Part shown: piece after piece, positions 20,501 through 27,560 of the stretch
How positions within the stretch are numbered: the stretch's first letter is position 1
Layout of the letters: each line of letters begins with the position of its first letter
From: Arenibacter sp. ARW7G5Y1
GTDB lineage: Bacteria; Bacteroidota; Bacteroidia; Flavobacteriales; Flavobacteriaceae
Assembly: GCF_003201775.1 (NCBI RefSeq)
Contig: NZ_QJJZ01000001.1
Span: forward strand, 71,233-135,232
Reading direction: 5' to 3'
DNA: 64,000 nucleotides
Position numbers and translations under genes: made by a program
The notes under the pieces: generated by a model
Database searches by the model: none
The model's input: only the letters and a program-made list of their open reading frames with translations
Told to the model about the DNA's origin: nothing

Positions 20501-20874
20501 TTCCAACCTGGAATAGAATCCAATCCTGAGCCATTGGTGATGTCCTTAAATTTAAAATTCCCTTGATTTAAATATAATTTGCCAGATTTTTGATTCGAAC
20601 TTAAATAGATATCAATAAGTCCATCGTTATCAATATCACCAACTGCCACTCCACCACCATTATAAAAATTAGTATAAGTAAGAACATTATCGTGATCGCT
20701 ATACCCTTCTTTTATATCGTTTGAAAAGAAAATGCCCGTTTCGTTCGCATCAATCAGTTCAAGTAAAGTAGTTGCACCTTGATTAGGGCCACTGCAGGCA
20801 TTGATTAATAATATGCTTGGCACCAAAAGGTAAAGAACTAAATTTTTATTTGATCTAATTATCATAGCAATCAT
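17524..20874 (-). CDS. FG-GAP/VCBS repeat lipoprotein with ASPIC/UnbV domain (CRTAC1-like)
   Basis: 1116 residues with a lipobox LLINAC. Many calcium-binding blade motifs of the type DxDxDGxxDI are present, for example DIDNDGLIDIYL, DINQDGFLDIYL and DLDNDGDMDLIV, forming two beta-propeller blocks (about 40-500 and 640-1090). Between them, at about 520-610, lies the ASPIC/UnbV region with AIGAKVMLQSADGK and VNWPDGK. Such proteins are common beside SusCD in marine Bacteroidota and probably act at the cell surface in glycan binding or assembly; the precise role is unknown. It follows susD after a possible terminator hairpin. Confidence 0.88.
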   Translation of the reverse strand: MIAMIIRSNKNLVLYLLVPSILLINACSGPNQGATTLLELIDANETGIFFSNDIKEGYSDHDNVLTYTNFYNGGGVAVGDIDNDGLIDIYLSSNQKSGKLYLNQGNFKFKDITNGSGLDSIPGWKTGVTMVDINQDGFLDIYLCRSGRLQPQLRTNLLYVNNGDHTFTEKAKEYGLNDSANSIQSSFFDYDQDGDLDMYLLNHAVDPVRELSKPIAAYENDTDTADKLYRNDDGYYTEIGASLGIDQSVLGDGLGIAIGDLSNNGIPDIYVCNDFLGRDFLYRNLGDGKLKEDALQAMNHISSSSMGVDMADIDNDGWQDLFVVDMKSSTNFGSKTNMASMNPKAFEVLTRVGGHYQYMRNTLQLNNGNGTFSDIAPMAGLSSTDWSWAPLFVDLDNDGYKDLFVTNGIRKNTNNKDYDNYRRERIQTEMNKIQPDIPTLVKEILGFIPPEIAVNPVYKNTNGLHFEKMNDLWGVQLPSYSNGAAYADLDNDGDMDLIVNNIDEVAHIYKNNASKLTDNRYLTVQLKGKHQNLNAIGAKVMLQSADGKQFLEQQVTRGYQSSIDHNLHFGLGKNAKIDLLQVNWPDGKISELRNLESDQLVVLDYQDAIMPTPKQTTDNNTIFFDRTVESGIVHEHMENGFDDFEREVLLPHKMSTFGPALAVGDINNDGLQDFFIGGAKGYEGAIYLQNNDETFSKLYQKAMVDDKFQEDIDALFFDADNDGDQDLYVVSGGNEMPIGDMYYQDRLYLNDGKGQLSRSKTALPIMTSSGGVVKANDFDKDGDLDLFVGGRLLPGQYPRSGRSYLLENVNGNFKDITSTHGPELEYPGMVTDALWSDQNNDGTQDLILVGEWMPITVFQNKAGKLVKVEGDPILEKSNGWWFSISEADINNDGVLDYVLGNLGENYKYKAKPRAPFNLYSSDFDNNGELDIVLSFYQNDTLFPLRGKECSTQQIPSLKKKFKDYTSFAAATLEDVYDRQSLEKATHYLAHTFSNSILINKSDGFELKKMPLEAQVSSVFGSLYDDFDGDGLNDLVIAGNLFNSEVETPRNDAGTGLFLKGDGSGNFEPIKNYTSGLHIPGDVKKMKSIIIGKNKNPKKGLLIAANNDFVRLLGVAQ

Positions 20875-20956
20875 TCAATTTTACTAGTCGTTACAAGCGG
20901 AAAACTAAGTGTGGATTTTTAATAATCCATTAGTGTTTTACGCTTTTCTTGTAAAA

Positions 20957-20990
20957 GGAGGGCATACAACTTTATTAGGGCATCCCCTCC
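20957..20990 (-). terminator. hairpin between SusD and the ASPIC/UnbV gene
   Basis: On the minus strand GGAGGG and CCCTCC pair across about 22 bases and are followed directly by TTTT. The position, about 20 bases after the susD stop, suggests partial termination. That would give more SusCD than downstream enzymes, a usual pattern in such loci. Confidence 0.45.
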
Positions 20991-21011
20991 AACTAAAACC
21001 AAATAGACTGT

Positions 21012-22520
21012 TTAATTATCCGGATATCCAGGGTTTTGCTCTAAATTTGGATTAAGCGCAACTTGCAAAGCTGGAATTGGATACACCCATCTATAGTCTT
21101 CGGACACAGCTTTTTTCTCGGTCCAAGTCCCGCTTAGGAACGTACCAAAACGTATTTGGTCTGTTCTTCTAATGGCATCCCATTGCATTTCACGTCCCCT
21201 TTCAGCTAAAATATCATCTAAAGTTATCGATACTAGTGGCGTGGCATTTCGCTTATCCCTTAATTCGTTGATAATATCCAAAGCCGAATCGCTACTGGAC
21301 CCTCCCCTTAAGATAGCTTCTGCTTTCATTAAGACAACATCGCCTAGACGCAGAAAAACAAACTTGGTGTCCGCATCAGGGGAATTTTTCATCATTTTAA
21401 AGCCTTCGTTGGGGTCTGCACCAAGCAATTTTACATTTTTCTGGTAATCGATCCCTGATAGTTCTTCTCCATTTTTTTTGTACTGTTTTCCAACTAAAAT
21501 ACCCTGAGGAATTAGAACCGACTCATCCGCGGGGTCAAAGTCTGCCTCATTGAATACATATCCACTGGTACCAGGACCTTTACCCAATCTATCATCATCC
21601 GACTCATATAAATCGTACAATTCAGGGGTAATGGAAAACCCGTTCCAGCCACCTTGGTTAGATGACAAATAGGGTTGCCACAATTTTGACATATTATCTA
21701 TTGAAACGAAAATATTCTCCGTACCCTCTCCACGCCAATTGACAAAGTAATCATCGTCTAGTGCATAACCTGAGTTTATAATTTTATCGGCATTGGCTAT
21801 TACGTTGTTCATATCTTCAACATTGAACGAAAAAGTACCAGGTCCTTCAGACTCATAGACCGCTTTGTTTAAAGCAATTCGTGCCTGCAACGCATATACG
21901 GCTTCTTTAGTTGCGAAGTCGTGATTTGATGGTCCCAAACTTGGCAAATCGGCAACAGCTTCGTTCAAGTCTTGGATTACGAATTGCAAGGCTTCTTTTC
22001 TTGTATAAACTTTTGGGTCAATGGTAACGGGTTCATCAACCTGTCTTACGGGCACCACTCCAAAAAAGTCTAACAATTGCCACATGGCGAAAGCCCTAAG
22101 AAATTTTGCTTCCGCTACCTGAAGGTTGGAACCGCCATAAAAAATTACTTCAGAGGCGTTGAAAATATTTCGGTTCAGGCGTGACCAAACCGAATTTAGG
22201 TCTTCTTGGTTTGGAGTCCATTCATGTGTGTGAATTTGAATAAACCTACCGCCATTTGCCCAGTCGCCAGTGGTTCTTATGGGAGTAATCATCAAATCGG
22301 ATGGCATATTCTGCAAACCGCTAGATTGCTCATAGGTATTGTAGTTCCCGGCAAAGCTCCTATATAGGGCATTTAATATTTCTGTAGGATTGCCACCTTC
22401 CTCTTCGGGTATAATGGAATCAACATTATCAATCTCTAGATTGGTACAGCCAATAAAAAAGATACTGGCCACTATAGATGTGCTTAAAAATAATCCTGTT
22501 TTTATATTTAGAATTTTCAT
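21012..22520 (-). CDS. SusD/RagB family glycan-binding lipoprotein
   Basis: 502 residues. The signal peptide ends in the lipobox FFIGC, so it is an outer-membrane lipoprotein. The typical SusD arrangement is visible: N-terminal NALYRSFAGNY, VAEAKFLRAFAMWQLLDFFG near 135 (the conserved AEA.FLRA..Y motif), TPR-like helices, and a C-terminal REMQWDAIRRTDQIRFG plus YRWVYPIPALQVALNPNLEQ. It binds the target glycan and caps the adjacent SusC channel. The gap from susC is 16 bases. Confidence 0.96.
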   Translation of the reverse strand: MKILNIKTGLFLSTSIVASIFFIGCTNLEIDNVDSIIPEEEGGNPTEILNALYRSFAGNYNTYEQSSGLQNMPSDLMITPIRTTGDWANGGRFIQIHTHEWTPNQEDLNSVWSRLNRNIFNASEVIFYGGSNLQVAEAKFLRAFAMWQLLDFFGVVPVRQVDEPVTIDPKVYTRKEALQFVIQDLNEAVADLPSLGPSNHDFATKEAVYALQARIALNKAVYESEGPGTFSFNVEDMNNVIANADKIINSGYALDDDYFVNWRGEGTENIFVSIDNMSKLWQPYLSSNQGGWNGFSITPELYDLYESDDDRLGKGPGTSGYVFNEADFDPADESVLIPQGILVGKQYKKNGEELSGIDYQKNVKLLGADPNEGFKMMKNSPDADTKFVFLRLGDVVLMKAEAILRGGSSSDSALDIINELRDKRNATPLVSITLDDILAERGREMQWDAIRRTDQIRFGTFLSGTWTEKKAVSEDYRWVYPIPALQVALNPNLEQNPGYPDN

Positions 22521-22536
22521 ACAATTTTTGTTTGGG

Positions 22537-25500
22537 TTAGAAACTTACATTAACACCTAAAAGAAAGGTCCTGGCTCTGGGATAAGAAGTATAGTCGATG
22601 CCCGCAGATGGCACCCCGTTATCGCTTCTGTTTGTATTTACTTCAGGATCTTGTCCGCTATAACCGGTAATTACGAATAAATTCTGTCCGGTGAGCGATA
22701 ATCTTACGGCCGAGAACGGTGAATTCTCATTGATATTAACTTTATAACCTAAGGTAACATCCTGTAATCGGACAAAATCGGCCTTTTCCAAGTATCTTGT
22801 AGAGACATTTACGGAACTAGTATTTCGTTCTTCACCAGTAAGTACTTCCAGAGGGGCGTTTCTACCACTTGATACGGCCGGGGCATGAAAGAAACTATTG
22901 GCTGTATTGCTATAAATAGAATGTCCAAATTGTCCGGCAAAAAAGATGTTAAGGTCAAAGTTTTTATAACGCAAAGTATTTGTCAGGGCCGCCGTGGCAG
23001 TGGGTAAGGGTTTATCACCCGTGAAACCGGTATCTCCATAAATAGCATTGCCATCTGAGTCGAAGCCTTCAAAACTTGGTAGGTAAAAGGCATAGAGCGG
23101 ATGTCCGTTCTGGATTCTTTCTACATTTATCCCTGATAAACCTTGACCTTTAATGCTGCCGGTCTCTAAAAATCCAAAATCAAAGTTTTCAACGGTATTT
23201 TCGTTAAAGGAGGCGTTACCGGCAATGGTCCAACCAAAATCATCATTCTGGATAGCGTCATAGGTCAAATCAAATTCAATTCCCTTATTTATAACATCGG
23301 CGTCGAGATTTCTCCAAACAAATGCTTGAGGGGCCGGTTCGGCAGCACTCAACTGGACAAGCATATCCGTTGTGGTCTTATTGTAATAATCAATACTCCC
23401 TCTCAGGCGGTTGTCCAGAAATCCAAATTCCAAACCAATGCTTGTTTGTTGGGTCTCCTCCCATTTAAGACCTTGGTTCTCAAAAGTTACTGTGGCCAAG
23501 CCGCCAGGGATAACTACTCCGTCTTGAACATTAAACGAAGGGGAACCATACCTTTGTCGCCTTGTGTAAAGGTCATGGGCAATATCTTGGTTTCCAGTAT
23601 TTCCCCATCCTGCCCTTAGGCTCAGATTTGAGAAAAAATCCGGGATAAAATCCTCTTGTGAAAGTTTCCATTTAAAAGCTAGGGAAGGAAAAGTACCATA
23701 GGCATAATCGCTACCAAATCTTGTGGACCCATCAATTCTTACTGTAGAAGTAAGGTAGTATTTTTGTTTATATGTTAAATTAATTCTTGTGAAATAGGAT
23801 TGAAGTTCGTCAATCGTTTTGAAAGTGTTGGAAACCGCGGTTAAATTGGCAGCTGTCATATTGTTAAGCATTAAATCTAGATCTGTTACCCTGAAATCTG
23901 CAGCGGCCATTGAATTTCCGGATGATTGAAACTTCTGATAGGAATATCCCAATACTGCATTAAGGTCAAGACCTATATCTTTAAAATCATGTTTTACCGT
24001 AAAGTAGTTTTCCCATAATAGGTTGTCTATTTCAATACTATTTATCGCAGCTCTACCATTATCTTCCTCCGCATTGACAACCGCAGCCACCAATTCACTT
24101 GAAAAGGCCGACTTTCTTGTGGACATGGACCTATCGATACCATATACGGTTTTGAATGAAAGCCACTCAAATAATTCTGCATCCGCACTAAAACTTCCCA
24201 AGAACTTTAAAGTATTGGAGAAATCTCTGGATAATTCAAGAAAAGCAACAGGATTTGGATTGTCCCGGGAAGGTTGATAAAGGGTGCCATCGGGATTATA
24301 AACCGGTCTGGTCGGATTGGTTTTCAAAGCACCCGCCAATAAGTCTCCTTGGTGATCTGCACTATCGGTTATTGGCACATTATCGTCATGAATGTTGGAA
24401 ATAGTCAGCTGTGTGGATATTTCCAAGCGATCGTTCAAAATCTTTTTATTGCCATTAAACCTTCCTGTCATTCTTTCAAGGCCATTTTCTTTAATTATGC
24501 CTTGCTGATCCGAATGACTAAAAGAAAAACGATAGTTGCCAGATTGGTTGCCTCCACCATAGGACAATTCATGGTTCTGTGATATGGCCGTTCTTAAGAT
24601 TTCATCTTGCCAATCGGTTTCGGCACCTTGATCAATATTTGGATCCGAACCACCTACCAATGAATAACCGGTTAAAAATTCTTGTGCATTTCCCACATCA
24701 TATTTCTTGGTAATTTCACTCATTCCGATCGAATAGGCATAGTTCAAACTACCTTTTCCACTTCCCTTTTTCGTGGTTATTATTACAACTCCGTTTGCAC
24801 CCCTAGATCCATATATAGCCGTAGCCGAGGCATCTTTCAAAATATCGATACTCGCAATATCATTCGGATTCATAAAATTCAAAGGGTTTTTTGGAGCCGT
24901 GCCCCCGGTACCTGGTACGTTTCCTCCATCAGATATATTGTCCCCTGAAATGGGAACCCCATCTATAACGAATAAAGGTTGGTTACCACTTCTTATAGAA
25001 CCTGTACCCCTTACCCGTATATTTATACCGCTGCCGGGTTCACCACTACTACTGGTAATTTGCACACCGGCCGATTTACCTTGAATTAATTGTTCCGGGG
25101 AGGAAATTACCCCCCCATTAAAGTCTTCTGCCTTAATAGAGGAAACCGCTCCAGTTGCATCACTTGCCTTAACTCCGCCATAACCAATGAGCACTACCTC
25201 GTCCAATCCGGTAGCATTTTCTTGAAGTACTACGTTTATGGTACTTTGCCCATTAAGTGGCACTTCCTTACTGTCGAAGCCAATATAGGAAATTGCTAAA
25301 ATTGCATTTTTATCCAAAATGGTAATAGAAAAGTTACCGTTAAAATCGGAGGTTACTCCGTTGGTGCTACCTTTTTCAATAATACTGGCTCCAGGGAGGG
25401 GAACTCCGGTTTCGTCCACAATTGTACCAGTAACGGTAAATCCTTGTTCAAAAACCGATTCTTTGAGATCGAATTTAGGGTGTGCGGCCGAAATCGATTG

Positions 25501-25551
25501 GATGGCAAGCACTGTGCCCATGAAAAGACTGTAAAGGAATTTCATTTTCAT
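22537..25551 (-). CDS. SusC/RagA family TonB-dependent outer membrane receptor
   Basis: 1004 residues with a signal peptide. A carboxypeptidase-regulatory-like domain (VTGTIVDETGVPLPGASI, about 38-110) comes first, then a TonB-box-like segment VVLIGYG, the plug (RVRGTGSIRSGNQPLFVIDG, KDASATAIYGSRGANGV) and a long beta-barrel ending in LGVNVSF. It imports oligosaccharides energised by TonB. There is no extra N-terminal anti-sigma signalling domain, so regulation probably goes through the divergent AraC protein. It heads the minus-strand operon. Confidence 0.97.
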   Translation of the reverse strand: MKMKFLYSLFMGTVLAIQSISAAHPKFDLKESVFEQGFTVTGTIVDETGVPLPGASIIEKGSTNGVTSDFNGNFSITILDKNAILAISYIGFDSKEVPLNGQSTINVVLQENATGLDEVVLIGYGGVKASDATGAVSSIKAEDFNGGVISSPEQLIQGKSAGVQITSSSGEPGSGINIRVRGTGSIRSGNQPLFVIDGVPISGDNISDGGNVPGTGGTAPKNPLNFMNPNDIASIDILKDASATAIYGSRGANGVVIITTKKGSGKGSLNYAYSIGMSEITKKYDVGNAQEFLTGYSLVGGSDPNIDQGAETDWQDEILRTAISQNHELSYGGGNQSGNYRFSFSHSDQQGIIKENGLERMTGRFNGNKKILNDRLEISTQLTISNIHDDNVPITDSADHQGDLLAGALKTNPTRPVYNPDGTLYQPSRDNPNPVAFLELSRDFSNTLKFLGSFSADAELFEWLSFKTVYGIDRSMSTRKSAFSSELVAAVVNAEEDNGRAAINSIEIDNLLWENYFTVKHDFKDIGLDLNAVLGYSYQKFQSSGNSMAAADFRVTDLDLMLNNMTAANLTAVSNTFKTIDELQSYFTRINLTYKQKYYLTSTVRIDGSTRFGSDYAYGTFPSLAFKWKLSQEDFIPDFFSNLSLRAGWGNTGNQDIAHDLYTRRQRYGSPSFNVQDGVVIPGGLATVTFENQGLKWEETQQTSIGLEFGFLDNRLRGSIDYYNKTTTDMLVQLSAAEPAPQAFVWRNLDADVINKGIEFDLTYDAIQNDDFGWTIAGNASFNENTVENFDFGFLETGSIKGQGLSGINVERIQNGHPLYAFYLPSFEGFDSDGNAIYGDTGFTGDKPLPTATAALTNTLRYKNFDLNIFFAGQFGHSIYSNTANSFFHAPAVSSGRNAPLEVLTGEERNTSSVNVSTRYLEKADFVRLQDVTLGYKVNINENSPFSAVRLSLTGQNLFVITGYSGQDPEVNTNRSDNGVPSAGIDYTSYPRARTFLLGVNVSF

Positions 25552-25639
25552 CTAGTTTGTTATTTGGTTAATTGGTTATTATTTTTACCGATTCGTGACG
25601 GCTTTCCGCAGACAATTACATGATGTAAGTGTTACGGTT

Positions 25640-25672
25640 TAAACATATGGTTAAAATTACGAACTCAGCAAA
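25640..25672 (-). promoter_or_regulatory. possible promoter of the susC operon
   Basis: On the minus strand a TTTG (25669-25672) is followed after 21 bases by TATGTTTA (25640-25647), seven of eight to the Bacteroidota -7 consensus TAnnTTTG. That leaves about 80 bases of leader before susC. Only one of several weak matches, so uncertain. Confidence 0.35.
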
Positions 25673-25729
25673 ATAAAGGTTGTATTTTTAAACATTGGTC
25701 GATTCTATAAACATTTTTTTGACTATTTT

Positions 25730-25737
25730 TAGCTTTG
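25730..25737 (+). promoter_or_regulatory. possible -7 element of the AraC gene
   Basis: TAGCTTTG matches the Bacteroidota consensus TAnnTTTG and lies about 48 bases before the ATG at 25785. No good -33 box is seen at the usual distance. Its position downstream of the other in-frame ATG at 25695 favours the later start. Confidence 0.3.
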
Positions 25738-25784
25738 GCAATGACTTTGGTAACTCAAGGCATGCGATTTCAAACGTACTCATT

Positions 25785-26726
25785 ATGGAAAAAGCAGAAT
25801 TGCAAAGGACAGTGAATACCAAAAGTAAAACTGGAAATTTTGGAGTTTGGTGGCACAAGGCCAATCCTGGCCCATTAAAAAATATTCCATATATAAATCA
25901 ATTTGGAAGCATGAGATTCACCAAGGTTCAAATGGATGAAAATATGAAACCCCATTTGAACGATGGTATCGAAATACATTATGTAACAAGTGGAAAATAC
26001 GATTGGGTAGTAGAGAGAAACAATATTGAACTATTACCTGACGATTTATCGATTACGGCACCTTGGCATTGGAATGGTAGTCCTACTGGAAAAATGGTTA
26101 TTGGACACTTCAATTGGCTTATCATAAAACCTTTGGAGTTTAGTCCGGACAAACAATTGAATTTGGGCTCATGGACAAAATTGTCCAAGAGTTTTCAGAA
26201 AAGCCTAGGTAAGTTGATAGCGGACGAACACAACGTTGTTCTTCACAAGGCAAAGGACTTTAGGAAATATTTCGAGGCCCTTAACGCTGAGCTTTCCACC
26301 CAAAAGGAAGGATATACAATTATGGTTGGAAATATTGTTGAGAACCTGCTAATTGACCTGCATCGTCATTTGTCCCTAAGAAGTCAGAAAATTGAGGAAG
26401 ATGATAATTTTATATCACAGCTGATACAAAAGGTAATGGATGATCTAAACAAAAAGTGGATAATTGAAGACCTTGCCCATCATTTTGGTATGGGTAAAAC
26501 TAAATTTACCTATAAGGTCAAGCGCCTTACCGGATATCCCCCAAACAGCTTTATAATCAATCTGAAAATAGAGAAGGCCATTAAACTTATTACGGAGGCA
26601 AATGGTATGTCTCTTACCAATATTGCTTATACCTGTGGTTTCTCCTCGCTGCAACATTTCACTTCTTCTTTTACCCAGCGTACAGGAATGTGTCCAAGCA
26701 AATTTAACGACTATGAATTTACCTAA
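25785..26726 (+). CDS. AraC family transcriptional regulator
   Basis: 313 residues from the start MEKAELQ. An ATG 90 bases upstream is open but adds a sequence that does not look like a family N-terminus. Residues of about 25-130 form a cupin-like sensor (DGIEIHYVTSGKYDWVV). The C-terminal 100 residues are the two helix-turn-helix motifs, with KKWIIEDLAHHFGMGKTKF and LTNIAYTCGFSSLQHFTSSF. It is divergent from susC and most likely activates the glycan locus in response to a released sugar. Its 3' end is 27 bases from the repeated esterase fragment. Confidence 0.92.
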   Translation: MEKAELQRTVNTKSKTGNFGVWWHKANPGPLKNIPYINQFGSMRFTKVQMDENMKPHLNDGIEIHYVTSGKYDWVVERNNIELLPDDLSITAPWHWNGSPTGKMVIGHFNWLIIKPLEFSPDKQLNLGSWTKLSKSFQKSLGKLIADEHNVVLHKAKDFRKYFEALNAELSTQKEGYTIMVGNIVENLLIDLHRHLSLRSQKIEEDDNFISQLIQKVMDDLNKKWIIEDLAHHFGMGKTKFTYKVKRLTGYPPNSFIINLKIEKAIKLITEANGMSLTNIAYTCGFSSLQHFTSSFTQRTGMCPSKFNDYEFT

Positions 26727-26753
26727 AATTTCATTGGAATGAAATGCTACTAG

Positions 26754-27035
26754 TTCAAAATTCCACCTATACTTGTACCCAAGGATTACGATGGTAATAA
26801 AGAGTACCCCTTAGTGGTAAACCTGCATCATGGGGGTGGAATGGGGAGCGACAATCTAATTCAATTGGACGCAGCCGATCCGTCCAAGCTATTATCGACC
26901 CCTGAAAACAGGGAAAAATATCCGGCTTTTATTTTAGAGCCCGAATATCCCCAGAACTCTAGTTTTAGGGTACTTCCAGAGCATCAGGGCATTGCTGGGC
27001 TAATTTCTAGTTGCGCTGTTGTAAAAGGGAGATGA
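26754..27035 (+). pseudogene. truncated esterase copy (direct repeat, right copy 26778-27006)
   Basis: Bases 26778-27006 repeat 2-230 of the window, the first 160 bases perfectly. The frame runs from just after a stop at 26751 (first codons FKIPPILVPKDYDG), then leaves homology after GIAGL and ends at a stop at 27033-27035. The catalytic Ser, Asp and His are all missing, so it cannot be an active hydrolase. Two of the conserved positions in LVPQCPK have changed to LEPEYPQ, which suggests relaxed selection. Confidence 0.85.
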
Positions 27036-27214
27036 AAATAAAAATGATGAAAGGCCAATTCACTCTAAGAATATACAGGGAATTGCAATTAAAGGATAAT
27101 CCTCCCTAGGTTAATCTTCCCATCGATATTAGGTTGGCACTGCTCGCCAAAAAGGAAACCCCAATTAAGGATGAGGTTGCAAAAGGCTCCATGCGAGATG
27201 AAGTAATTGCATAA
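27032..27214 (+). pseudogene. 60-codon reading frame interrupted by one TAG
   Basis: From ATG at 27032 the frame reads MKIKMMKGQFTLRIYRELQL and on to NPP, then TAG at 27107-27109, then continues in the same frame with VNLPIDIRLALLAKKETP to TAA at 27212. Both halves look protein-like (amphipathic, good codon use), so this is best read as the remnant of a gene with one nonsense change. No family recognised. Confidence 0.35.
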
Positions 27215-27243
27215 AAATAATATACTTGAAGTTCATTTAAGTT

Positions 27244-27513
27244 TTGCACTTGGTTGTAAAAACGATAACTGTAATAAGCTTACAAACAAAAAAAAGTAGA
27301 TTTGAGTTTTGGCCTAAGATGAAAATAGGTGAGGTTTGTATGAATAAATACTATTATAAAGTTAATATGGGCAATTTAATAATAGGTGGTTTAAAGGTGG
27401 GCAGCATTAAACATGCGCAAAAAAACCAATATCCCCTTTCCATAAATCTTGAAATGTATGAGGACGGTTCGGTATCTCCAGTGTCGAGGTTATTATTGCG
27501 AAAAATTCGTTAG
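27244..27513 (+). CDS. hypothetical small protein, doubtful
   Basis: 89 codons, or 58 from an internal ATG at 27340 (MNKYYYKVNMGNLIIGG). It does not overlap another gene, but it has no recognisable family, no clear promoter, and lies among gene remnants between the truncated esterase and the sulfatase. It may itself be a fragment. Confidence 0.2.
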   Translation: MHLVVKTITVISLQTKKSRFEFWPKMKIGEVCMNKYYYKVNMGNLIIGGLKVGSIKHAQKNQYPLSINLEMYEDGSVSPVSRLLLRKIR

Positions 27514-27560
27514 CGTATTCGTGGCAAATAGATTTTATAAAATTTAATTTAATAGAGAGT

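Noticed and set aside
2-27006. Insertion sequence or integrase-driven island
   Set aside because: No transposase, integrase, tRNA or terminal inverted repeats were seen at either copy of the esterase fragment, so I report only a direct repeat.
27270-27284. TGTAA-N5-TTACA inverted repeat
   Set aside because: Short, AT-rich and far from a clear promoter; likely by chance.
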